Shown: piece after piece, positions 8,912-16,276 of the stretch | Numbering within the stretch: the first letter of the stretch is position 1 | Layout: every line of letters begins with the position of its first letter | Source: Bradyrhizobium sp. CCBAU 53340 | GTDB taxonomy: Bacteria; Pseudomonadota; Alphaproteobacteria; Rhizobiales; Xanthobacteraceae | Reading direction: 5' to 3' | Length of the DNA: 64,000 nucleotides | NCBI RefSeq assembly: GCF_015291645.1 | Contig: NZ_CP030055.1 | Span: 7,524,501-7,588,500 of the forward strand | Program-made: the position numbers and the translations under genes | Notes under the pieces: generated by a model | What the model was told of the DNA's origin: nothing | What the model saw: only the letters and a program-made list of their open reading frames with translations | The model's database searches: none

Positions 8912-8919
8912 GGCAGCAA

Positions 8920-9099
8920 TCAGGCCGTGAAGATCGGCGCCGGCTCGGTCTCGTCCGGCAGCGCGAATTCGTCGACCAGGCGGCCAAGCCGCAGCGAGAC
9001 GTCGAGATTGGCGCGGACCGCGGGCCGCCAGGCCTCCTCGACCGGCAGCGCCAGCGCTTTCGATACGGCGTCGATATAATCGTCCAGCGGCTCGGCCAT
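8920..9099 (-). CDS. atzG: AtzG/HpxX-like GatC-type small subunit (DUF4089)
   Basis: A small protein of 59 residues, almost wholly helical, with the DUF4089 pattern PLDDYIDAVSKALALPV followed by RANLDVSLRLGRLVDEFALP and a short acidic tail. AtzG is a vestigial relative of GatC, the glutamine amidotransferase subunit; it wraps around AtzE and is needed for its stability. The ATG at 9099 is preferred over the GTG at 9102 because the GAGAGA ribosome site then has usable spacing. It sits between the importer ATPase gene and atzE on the same strand. The short length is normal for the family. Confidence 0.82.
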   Translation of the reverse strand: MAEPLDDYIDAVSKALALPVEEAWRPAVRANLDVSLRLGRLVDEFALPDETEPAPIFTA

Positions 9100-9128
9100 C
9101 ACTCTCTCAAGCTGATCTCAATGTACTC

Positions 9129-10850
9129 TTAGTGGACTTGCAACGGCGGATGCGGGATCGCCGTCAGCAGCTCCTTGGTGTAGTCGTCCTGCGGATCGCT
9201 CAGGACCTTCTCGGAAGTGCCCTCTTCGACGATCCGCCCCGTCCGCATCACAATGACACGATCGCACAACAAGCGCACTACATTCAAATCATGCGAGACG
9301 AACAGATAGCTCATACCTAGCCGCGCCTTGAGGTCCTGGAGCAGGTTCAGGACGACCGCCTGCACCGACACGTCGAGCGCCGCGGTCGGCTCGTCCAGGA
9401 TGACGAGCTTCGGATGCAACGCGATGGCGCGGGCGATGCCGACACGGGCCTTCTGGCCACCGGACAATTGGTGCGGGAACCGGTCGAGCAGATTGTGCGG
9501 CAGGCCGACCATGGTGGCCAATTCCTCGCAGCGGGCGCGAAGGGCATCGCGGCCCTTGATATCGCCGAGCTGCAAAAGCGGATCGGCGATCGCGCGCGCG
9601 GCAGTGAAGCGGGGGTTGAGGCTGTCGGTCGGATCCTGGAACACCATCTGGATGCGGCTGCGCTGCGGCAGCCGGGCGAAATTGGCCGGAGCGATGCCGC
9701 CGATGTCCTCGCCGTCGAACTGGATCAGGCCTGAGGTCTGGTCCAGGAGGCGCATCACCATCATCGACGTGGTCGATTTGCCGCAGCCGGATTCGCCGAC
9801 CAGGCCCACGCTCTCGCCATGGCCGATCGAGAAGCTGATGCCGTCGACGGCGCGGAACACGTCCGGCTCGACGGGCGGCTTGCGGCCGAACAGTTTTCCA
9901 AGCGTGGCGGTGGCGCCCTGGCGGGGATACTCTTTCACGAGCTTTTCGATGAGGAGGAGAGGCTTCTCCGCGCTTGCAGTCGGCGCCTGAGCGGCCTCCG
10001 CGGGGGCGGCGGGCGCACCGCCCTCCTCCTCCGGCAGCAGGTCGCGCAGGCTCACACCGAGCCGCGGAGTCGCGCGCATCAGCTTCCTGGTGTAGGGGTG
10101 CTGCGGGTTCGCGAAGATGTCGGCGGCCTTGGCGGTCTCGACGACGCGGCCCTTCTCCATCACGACGACGCGGTCGCAATAGGCAGCCGCCAGGCCGAGG
10201 TCGTGGGTGATCAGGATCGTTGACATCGCGCGGCGCCTGGTCAACTCGACGATCAGGTCCATCACTGCCTTTTGCGTGGTGACGTCGAGGCCCGTCGTCG
10301 GCTCGTCGGCGATCAAGAGTTGCGGATTGCAGGCGAGCGCGAGCGCGATGACGACGCGCTGGCACATGCCGCCCGAGAGCTCGAACGGATAGGCGTGGTA
10401 GCGCTCGCGCGGGCGGGCGATCTTGACCTGCTCCAGCGCCTCGATTGCCTTCTCGCCGTGATCTACGACCTGGGCCTGCTGCACGTGGGTGCGCAGCACG
10501 TCCTCGATCTGATCGCCGACCCTGCGGATCGGATTCAGCGCCGCGCGCGGGTTCTGGAAGATCATTGAGACTTCGCGGCCGCGCAGGTCGCGCATCTGGT
10601 CTTCGGTCGCCGCCTTGACGTCGATGCCGGAGAACATCACCGAGCCCTCGGCGATCTTGCCGGCGCGGTCGAGGATGCGCATCACCGCGTAGGACGTCAC
10701 CGACTTGCCGGAGCCGGACTCGCCGACAATGGCCAGCGTCTCGCCCTTGGCGACGGAGATGTTGACGTGCTGCACGGCTTTGACGATGCCGCGGCGGGTG
10801 GTGAATTCGACGGTAAGGTCCTGGACGTCGAGCAGTGGTTGGGCGGTCAC
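9129..10850 (-). CDS. Fused double ATPase of a peptide-type ABC importer (DppD-DppF)
   Basis: A 573-residue protein with two complete ABC ATPase domains. The first has Walker A GESGSGKS, signature LSGGMCQRV and Walker B LLIADEPT. The second has Walker A GESGCGKS, signature LSGGQKARVGIARA and Walker B LVILDEPTAALDVS. The domains are joined by an Ala/Pro/Glu-rich linker around residues 265-290. Each carries the oligopeptide ATPase C-terminal region (HPYTRKL in the first, a related segment near the end of the second). This GsiA/YejF-type fusion replaces separate DppD and DppF. It uses a GTG start at 10850 with GGAGG six bases upstream. It powers the adjacent permeases; the atzGEH genes follow on the same strand. 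Confidence 0.93.
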   Translation of the reverse strand: MTAQPLLDVQDLTVEFTTRRGIVKAVQHVNISVAKGETLAIVGESGSGKSVTSYAVMRILDRAGKIAEGSVMFSGIDVKAATEDQMRDLRGREVSMIFQNPRAALNPIRRVGDQIEDVLRTHVQQAQVVDHGEKAIEALEQVKIARPRERYHAYPFELSGGMCQRVVIALALACNPQLLIADEPTTGLDVTTQKAVMDLIVELTRRRAMSTILITHDLGLAAAYCDRVVVMEKGRVVETAKAADIFANPQHPYTRKLMRATPRLGVSLRDLLPEEEGGAPAAPAEAAQAPTASAEKPLLLIEKLVKEYPRQGATATLGKLFGRKPPVEPDVFRAVDGISFSIGHGESVGLVGESGCGKSTTSMMVMRLLDQTSGLIQFDGEDIGGIAPANFARLPQRSRIQMVFQDPTDSLNPRFTAARAIADPLLQLGDIKGRDALRARCEELATMVGLPHNLLDRFPHQLSGGQKARVGIARAIALHPKLVILDEPTAALDVSVQAVVLNLLQDLKARLGMSYLFVSHDLNVVRLLCDRVIVMRTGRIVEEGTSEKVLSDPQDDYTKELLTAIPHPPLQVH

Positions 10851-10938
10851 GAATGCCTCCGGTCGCTCAGACGATCGAAAACAACCCCATGCACAGTAGA
10901 AGCGCCACTGAAATCATTGGAGAATTTTTGCCAGATCA

Positions 10939-11838
10939 TCACGTCCTCCGCTGCGGATCGACGATGTCGCGCAGGCCGTCGCCGAGGAGGTTGAAGCAGA
11001 ACACGGCGATCATCAGCGCAAGGCCGGGGAAGAGCGCGATCCACCATTCGCCTGACACCATGAAGCCCGCGCCCTCGGCGACCATGATGCCCCATTCGGC
11101 CGTCGGCGGGCGGACGCCGAGGCCGATGAAGGACAGGCCCGCGGCATTGAGGATGGCGTAGCCCATGGTCAACGACATCTGCACGATCATGATCGGCATG
11201 ATGTTGGGCAGGATGTGCACCAGCAGGATGCGGAATTCGCCGTTGCCGGCGAGGCGCGCGGCCTGCACGAAGCCGGCATTGCGGCGGACATTGGCCTCGG
11301 CGCGCGCGACACGGGCGTAGAGCGGAAAGTTCACGATGGCCGTGGCGAGAATGATGTTCTGCACGGTGTTGCCGAGCGCCGCGACGATGCCCATCGCCAG
11401 CACGAACAGCGGGAAGGCCATGATGGTATCGGCGATGCGGCCGACGATGCGGTCGGTCCAGCCGCCGAAATAGCCGGCGGCGAGGCCGGCGAGACCGCCC
11501 ATCAGGAACACCAGCACGACCGAGGCGACCGCGATGAACGTATCGAGCCGCGTCGCCACCACGACGCGGCTGAAGATGTCGCGGCCCAATTGGTCAGTGC
11601 CGAACCAGTGCGCGGCCGACGGCGGCTTCAGCGCCGCGGCGGTGTCGGAGGCGAGCGGATCATAGGGCACCACATAGGGGCCAAAGATCGCGGCGGCGAG
11701 GATCAGGATCAGCAATGCGAAGGCAAAGCCGGTGACCTTGTTCTCGCTGAGAACGTAACGGGTCTGTTCGAGGATCGCAGACAGCCCCGAGGTTCGTGCG
11801 GGACCGACAGGCTCAACGGCTGGCGCAACGGAGCTCAT
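10939..11838 (-). CDS. ABC importer permease, DppC type
   Basis: Inner-membrane permease of 299 residues with the DppC layout. A short cytoplasmic N-terminus is followed by the first membrane segment (GFAFALLILILAAAIFGPYV), the conserved periplasmic stretch HWFGTDQLGRDIFSRVV, four further hydrophobic segments, and the ATPase-coupling EAA loop around GFVQAARLAGNGEFRILLVH. It starts at ATG 11838 with GAGGG upstream and lies 3 bases from the dppB stop, so the two are translated together. It works with the permease at 11842, the ATPase at 9129 and the binding protein at 13094. Substrate specificity is set by the binding protein and cannot be read from this gene. Confidence 0.93.
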   Translation of the reverse strand: MSSVAPAVEPVGPARTSGLSAILEQTRYVLSENKVTGFAFALLILILAAAIFGPYVVPYDPLASDTAAALKPPSAAHWFGTDQLGRDIFSRVVVATRLDTFIAVASVVLVFLMGGLAGLAAGYFGGWTDRIVGRIADTIMAFPLFVLAMGIVAALGNTVQNIILATAIVNFPLYARVARAEANVRRNAGFVQAARLAGNGEFRILLVHILPNIMPIMIVQMSLTMGYAILNAAGLSFIGLGVRPPTAEWGIMVAEGAGFMVSGEWWIALFPGLALMIAVFCFNLLGDGLRDIVDPQRRT

Positions 11839-11841
11839 GGT

Positions 11842-12855
11842 TCAGCCCTCCAACCGCACGCGCGGATCGATCACGCCGTACAAGATGTCGATCACGAGAT
11901 TGAGCAGCACGTACATCACCGCCATGGTGAGGACAAAACCCTGCACCGGCGCGAAGTCCGACGAGATCAACGCTTCCACCGCGTAGGAGCCGATGCCCGG
12001 CCAGGCGAACACCTTTTCGACCAGCACGTTGGCACCCAGCAGGAACGAGAACACCATGCTGAGCGTGGTAATCACAGGCAGCATCGCGTTGCGGAACGCG
12101 TAGGTGACGATCACGGTCGTCGGCGACAGGCCGCTGGCGCGAGCGGTGCGGACGAATTCGGACGCCAGCACCGCCAGCATCGAGGCGCGGGTCATGCGCG
12201 CGATCGGCGCCAGCGAGAAGATCGCCAGCGTCGTCGCCGGCAGGATGAGCTGGCTCAGCGCCGAGCGGAACGCCTCGACATCCCGCGCGAGCAGCGTGTC
12301 AATCAGGTAGAAGCCCGTGACGGTCGGCGGCGCGCTGTAGAACACGTCGAGACGTCCGAGCGGCGCCGGAGACCAGCCGAGCTGGAAATAGAAGACATAG
12401 ACCAGCACGAGGCCGGTGAAGAACACCGGCAGCGACACCCCGGCTGTCGTCGTGATCCGACATAGGTGGTCGATCCATGATCCTGGTCGCGTGGCGGCGA
12501 ACACGCCGAGCGGAATGGCGATGACGATGGAAACGACCAGGCCGAGCAACGTCAGCTCGGCCGAGGCCGGCAGGCGGTTGCGGATTTCGGTCGCGACGGG
12601 CTGGCCCGTCGTCAGCGAGTTGCCGAAATCACCATGGGCGAGATCGTTGGTGTAGCGGAAGAACTGCTCGATCAGCGGCTTGTCGAGGCCGAGTTTTTTC
12701 CGGATCTGCTCGACGGCTTCCTTGGTCGCGGCGGGCCCGGCGAAGTACGCGGCAGGATCACCGGGCAACGCGCGCGTCAGCAGGAAGGTGACGATGACGA
12801 CACCGATCAGCGAAGGAATCGCAAACATCAGGCGCTTGCCGATCATGGTGAGCAT
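11842..12855 (-). CDS. ABC importer permease, DppB type
   Basis: Inner-membrane permease of 337 residues. The N-terminal signature of DppB proteins is visible (a membrane helix followed by RALPGDPAAYF and LGLDKPLIEQFFRYTNDLAHGDFG), then five more hydrophobic segments and the EAA coupling loop in SEFVRTARASGLSPTTVIVTY. The start at 12855 is chosen for its GAGAGGA ribosome site; the longer reading to 12903 adds residues unlike the family. Downstream genes follow with a 3-base gap. A repeat-filled gap of 238 bases separates it from the binding-protein gene, as is common where the binding protein is expressed in excess. Confidence 0.92.
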   Translation of the reverse strand: MLTMIGKRLMFAIPSLIGVVIVTFLLTRALPGDPAAYFAGPAATKEAVEQIRKKLGLDKPLIEQFFRYTNDLAHGDFGNSLTTGQPVATEIRNRLPASAELTLLGLVVSIVIAIPLGVFAATRPGSWIDHLCRITTTAGVSLPVFFTGLVLVYVFYFQLGWSPAPLGRLDVFYSAPPTVTGFYLIDTLLARDVEAFRSALSQLILPATTLAIFSLAPIARMTRASMLAVLASEFVRTARASGLSPTTVIVTYAFRNAMLPVITTLSMVFSFLLGANVLVEKVFAWPGIGSYAVEALISSDFAPVQGFVLTMAVMYVLLNLVIDILYGVIDPRVRLEG

Positions 12856-12914
12856 GATGACGTCCTCTCGCGCTTCGCTTCGAAATGAGATCGCGCAACA
12901 CACTCGGCTGCGTT

Positions 12915-13019
12915 CCCTCCCCCCTTGTGGGGGAGGGTTAGGGAGAGGGGTGGCCCCGGGAGAGGTCTGAGTTCGTGGCTACCCCCCTCCCTGCCCCTCC
13001 CCCGCAAGGGGGGAGGGAA
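12915..13019. repeat. Palindromic repeat, C/G-tract family (copy 1)
   Basis: Two imperfect hairpins whose stems are made of CCCTCCCCC and GGGGGAGGG tracts, joined by about 50 bases. It occupies the gap between the permease and binding-protein genes of one operon. Related elements lie at 16113, 17769, 27311 and 61694. In an operon such a hairpin could stabilise upstream mRNA, as REP elements do; that role is inference. Confidence 0.75.
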
Positions 13020-13093
13020 TGAGAGAGCGGTGGCCACCTCACTCGACCAAGCAACACAGAGAGGCGCGGCTTTGTCGCGCGCGCTCATGCCCC

Positions 13094-14716
13094 TCACCCC
13101 TTCGCCATGGCGCGATAGTCGAGCCTGCGGTGGAACCAGTATTGATAGCCCGAGATGTTCTTCTGCATCGCGATGTTGACGTAGGGCTGGTACAGCGGGA
13201 TGCGCGGGATGTCAGTGAAGGCGAGGTCGACGAAGCCCTTCACATCGGTCTCGTAAGCCGCGGTGTCGCCGGCCGCGGCCGCGGTGCGCGCGCCGTCGAT
13301 AAGCTTGTCCATCTCCGCCGACTTGTAGCTCATGGTGTTGAAGACGGAATTGTTGCCGTGATAGCACCAGTAGAAGAAGTACTCGGGGTAATCGAGCCAG
13401 CCCGAGAACACGTTGGTGAAGAGCGGCATCTCCTTCTTGTTCAATTCGGTGCGCCAGTTGGCACCGGGCACCTTGTTGATGGTGGTCTTGATGCCGATCT
13501 GCGCGAGACTCTCCTGCACCAGCACGCAGAGCGGCTCGTTGACACCGGCGAAATTCAGGTCGAACGAGATCGTGGTCTCGAAGCCGCCTGCAACGCCCGC
13601 CTCCGCCATCAGCGCTTTGGCCTTCTCGATGTCGGTGTTGTATTTGTGCGGCTGCGGCCAGGCGACTTCGGTCGGCTTGTCCTTCGCTGCGCCGAACATC
13701 GGGTTGGCGAGGCCGAACATCACCGCGTCCATGATCTTCTGATAGGGCAGCGCATAGGCCACCGCCTGACGGACCTTCGGATTGTCGAAGGGCGGCTTGG
13801 TGACGTTCATCCCGATATACTGGATGCCGTTGGAGAACGGCAGCGACACCACGTTGAGCTTGCCGTTGGCCTTCATCTCCTGAAAATCCTTGTTCGGCAG
13901 CTCATAGGAGATGTCGGCGTCACCGCGTTCCAGCAGCGCACGGCGGTTGCCGGCCTGCGGCACCATGCGCCAGATCACGCGCTTGATCTGCGGCAAGGGA
14001 CCGCCGACCCAATCATCGTTGCGCTCCATGATCACTTCGGTGCCGGCGGTCCATTTCGTCACCTTGTAGGCGCCGGAGCCCGCGGTCTGCTGTTTCGTGA
14101 ACTCGAGACCCCAGGGATCCTTCTCGCTGGCGTTTTTCTTCACCAGCTCGGAGTTGACGATGCAGGGCACAATGACGGCGAGGTCGGGAATCGTCAGCCT
14201 GTCCTTCTTCAGGAAGTCGACGCGCACCGTATAGTCGTCGATCACGACGAACTGCTCGGGCTTGGTCAGCGAGCCCGCGCTCATCTGGAAGGTCGGGAAA
14301 CCGCCGACGCTGACGGCGCGGTCGAGCGACCACTTCACGTCCTTGGCGGTGACCGGCGCCCCGTCGTGGAATTTGGCGTTCTTCTTCAACTTGAAGGTGA
14401 CCGACATGTCGTCGATCCTGAACTCCTCGGCGAGCTCGCCCTTGAACTTGTCGCGGTCGTAATAGGGCACCCCACCGGGGCCGCTCTTCATCTCGTGGCT
14501 GATGAGCCGGTCGTAGCAATTCCACGACACCTCATAGCCGGGCACGTTGGTGCCGACGCCGTGGATGTCGAGATTGTTGGGGCCGCCTTCGGAGACGATC
14601 AGCAGCGTCTCGGAGCGGGCATCGGCATAGGCCGAGGAGATGACCTCCGGCATGGCCGGAAGCGCCGCGCCAGCGGCCAATCCGGAGACGGATTTGAGGA
14701 AATCGCGGCGCTTCAT
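13094..14716 (-). CDS. Periplasmic binding protein of peptide/ureide-type ABC importer (SBP family 5), Tat-exported
   Basis: A 540-residue solute-binding protein of the DppA/OppA family. The N-terminus MKRRDFLKSVSG is a twin-arginine signal, followed by a small-residue h-region and a likely cleavage site near residue 31. Family-5 marks include AEEFRIDDMSVTFKLKKNAKFHDG and VKWSLDRAVSVGGFP. The protein contains clusters of aromatic residues (YFFYWCYHG, YQYWFHRR), which fit a planar or small ligand but prove nothing. It is the first gene of the operon leading through permeases and ATPase to atzGEH and GntR, so its ligand is probably the compound those enzymes break down. A candidate operator lies about 155 bases upstream. 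Tat rather than Sec export is less usual for this family. Confidence 0.92.
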   Translation of the reverse strand: MKRRDFLKSVSGLAAGAALPAMPEVISSAYADARSETLLIVSEGGPNNLDIHGVGTNVPGYEVSWNCYDRLISHEMKSGPGGVPYYDRDKFKGELAEEFRIDDMSVTFKLKKNAKFHDGAPVTAKDVKWSLDRAVSVGGFPTFQMSAGSLTKPEQFVVIDDYTVRVDFLKKDRLTIPDLAVIVPCIVNSELVKKNASEKDPWGLEFTKQQTAGSGAYKVTKWTAGTEVIMERNDDWVGGPLPQIKRVIWRMVPQAGNRRALLERGDADISYELPNKDFQEMKANGKLNVVSLPFSNGIQYIGMNVTKPPFDNPKVRQAVAYALPYQKIMDAVMFGLANPMFGAAKDKPTEVAWPQPHKYNTDIEKAKALMAEAGVAGGFETTISFDLNFAGVNEPLCVLVQESLAQIGIKTTINKVPGANWRTELNKKEMPLFTNVFSGWLDYPEYFFYWCYHGNNSVFNTMSYKSAEMDKLIDGARTAAAAGDTAAYETDVKGFVDLAFTDIPRIPLYQPYVNIAMQKNISGYQYWFHRRLDYRAMAKG

Positions 14717-15006
14717 GGCGGGTGCTCCAACTCAGAAGTTTCTGGTTGGAACTGGATTCGCAAGGTTCGTGCCAAGGGTTAACGAGAGGTTGGCGACGCT
14801 TTAATCCATTGATATCGCGAATGGAATCCTTGAAAAATCAGTCATAGAGCGCCAATGCTCAGACACTGAGTATTGCATACAAAGCGAGGCATTTGCTCAT
14901 TAATTAGACTGGCACCCGTTATAGCCCACAAAGTGTGCGAACCAATGTGCGAGAAGCGATGACCTCCGCAAGCGATGGGGAGGACGAAAGCTTGCGCGTC
15001 GAACTC
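14717..15006. other. Intergenic promoter region of the importer operon
   Basis: No gene was recognised. The stretch is AT-richer than its surroundings, contains the candidate GntR site at 14871-14882, and must hold the promoter of the leftward importer-atzGEH-GntR operon. The remaining bases before the phosphotransferase stop are filled by the inverted repeat at 15007-15084. Confidence 0.6.
14871..14882. promoter_or_regulatory. Candidate GntR/FCD operator upstream of the importer operon
   Basis: The minus-strand reading is TTGTATGCAATA; the overlapping 11-mer GTATTGCATAC (14870-14880) is a near-palindrome with arms GTAT and ATAC. It matches the motif upstream of atzF (4496-4507) at every position of TTGTRTRCAWTA. 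It is about 155 bases upstream of the binding-protein start, suitable for a promoter with a long leader. Confidence 0.45.
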
Positions 15007-15084
15007 GTCATTGCGAGCGAAGCGAAGCAATCCAGAGTCTTTCCTCCGAGGCAGTCTGGATTGCTTCGCTTCGCTCGCAATGAC
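15007..15084. repeat. Perfect 30-bp inverted repeat (GCGAAGC family, copy 1)
   Basis: The left arm at 15007-15036 and the right arm at 15055-15084 are perfect reverse complements over 30 bases, with an 18-base spacer. The arm begins GTCATTGCGAGCGAAGCGAA. A second, less perfect copy lies at 33309-33395. It sits 15 bases from the phosphotransferase stop codon. No transposase is associated. A miniature dispersed repeat rather than a terminator is likely, since no T tract follows. Confidence 0.9.
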
Positions 15085-15098
15085 GGCTGATGGAGCCA

Positions 15099-16058
15099 TC
15101 ACTCCGCCCAGATCAGCTCCTGAAGCTCCACCAGATCGCTCGCCTTATCCTGCCAGCCCTCGATGCAGATGTGGCTGTTGAGATCGCTGGCGTGATGCAG
15201 CAGCATCAGGGCCATCAGGCGCCGCTTCAGCGCGTAATCTGGCTTCGCGTAGCCAAAACCTTCGAGCAGGTTGCGCACCCTGCCCGGCCGTCCCGCTGCC
15301 ATGAAGGCGCTGGGGCCGAGCAGATCGTAATCGCGCCAGCCTGCGCGGACGTCGCCGAAATCGAACAGGCCCGCGAGCGACCATTGGTCGTCACGACGGG
15401 CGAGCAAAAAATTCTCCGGAATGTATTCGCCGATCAGGATCACCGGTGGCGCGTCCATCGGGATCAGCGTCGCGGCATCGCGCATGAGATCGTCGAGGCC
15501 TCTAAGGAATTTCGGCGCGAGGCCAAGACCCGCGTGCCGTGCCTTACAGCCCAGCATCTGCGCGCGCATGAACGCATCCCAGCGCGGCTCGATCTCCGCG
15601 AGCGGGCCGAGCGGCGCGCGCTGCACGGCGGCGATGGTCTCGCCGATCTGGCGCAGCACGCGCTCTTTCTGCGCTTCAGGCAATGACGGCCACACCTCCG
15701 AGCCGAGCGTGCCCGATAGAAGCGTGATGACCAGATAAGGCCAGCCGTCGCGCGCTCCCTCCGCGACGATCTCGGGGATCGGCAGATGCAGCCGGCCCGC
15801 AAGCTGCATCAGCGAGCCACGCTCGGAGACAAATTGCGCGCGCAGCAGCGGCGGGAAGATTTTCAGGATCAGCTTGTCGCCGAGCCCGACCACGAGATTG
15901 GTGCCGGTCGCGAACACGTGCGGCGAGCCGATACCGAGGCCGTGGCCGCGCGCGATGTCGAGCGCGATCGGCAGCCATTGCGCCGGATCAGCGCGAAAGG
16001 CGCGGAAGGCCTGAGTGTCGGTGAAAGCCGGCAGTTGCTGCGGTGGCACGATGGTCAT
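15099..16058 (-). CDS. APH-fold phosphotransferase-like protein with altered catalytic loop
   Basis: A 319-residue protein of the aminoglycoside/choline phosphotransferase (APH) fold. The N-lobe lysine is in LILKIFPP (Lys66), with Glu79 in VSERGSL a candidate salt-bridge partner. The C-lobe brace is LFDFGDVRAGWRDYDLL, with DFGD (233-236) matching the metal-binding Asp. The catalytic loop, normally LxHGDxxxxN, reads LIGEYIPEN (208-216): His is replaced by Ile209 and the catalytic Asp by Glu211, while Asn216 is kept. It may therefore be a weak kinase, act on an unusual substrate, or be a binding protein. It is not obviously in an operon. Its start at 16058 was not tested against alternatives. 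Confidence 0.75.
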   Translation of the reverse strand: MTIVPPQQLPAFTDTQAFRAFRADPAQWLPIALDIARGHGLGIGSPHVFATGTNLVVGLGDKLILKIFPPLLRAQFVSERGSLMQLAGRLHLPIPEIVAEGARDGWPYLVITLLSGTLGSEVWPSLPEAQKERVLRQIGETIAAVQRAPLGPLAEIEPRWDAFMRAQMLGCKARHAGLGLAPKFLRGLDDLMRDAATLIPMDAPPVILIGEYIPENFLLARRDDQWSLAGLFDFGDVRAGWRDYDLLGPSAFMAAGRPGRVRNLLEGFGYAKPDYALKRRLMALMLLHHASDLNSHICIEGWQDKASDLVELQELIWAE

Positions 16059-16112
16059 TCGCAGCCGCTCGTGCAGGGCGCCCCTGTTCGATTTGATGCC
16101 AGCTCAGGAAAC

Positions 16113-16243
16113 GGTGCACCTCTCCCGCCTACGGGAGAGGTCGGCACGTAGTGCCGGGTGAGGGCTTTCTCCTCTGGGGGATTGTCCCGTTGCGGAGAGA
16201 CCCTCTCCCCAACCCTCCCCCGCAAGCGGGGGAGGGAGCGCAC
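16113..16243. repeat. Palindromic repeat, C/G-tract family (copy 2)
   Basis: Two hairpins, CTCCCGCCTACGGGAG at the left and CCTCCCCCGCAAGCGGGGGA at the right, joined by about 80 bases containing GGGTGAGGGCTTTCTCCTCT and TTGTCCCGTTGCGGAGAGA. The copy at 17769 carries the same parts in the opposite orientation and that at 27311 in a related form, so this is a defined mobile or amplified unit. It lies between the ugpB-like stop and the phosphotransferase start. Confidence 0.85.
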
Positions 16244-16276
16244 CGTGCTCGCGGCCACAGCTACGCTCATCCGCCC

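Noticed and set aside
7016..9079. 687-codon open frame on the plus strand
   Set aside because: Exact antisense of GntR, atzH, atzE and atzG; composition is His/Arg/Gly-rich as expected from the reverse reading of GC-rich genes, and it has no domain.
13019..14782. 587-codon open frame on the plus strand
   Set aside because: Antisense shadow of the binding-protein gene, whose Tat signal and family-5 motifs are on the minus strand.
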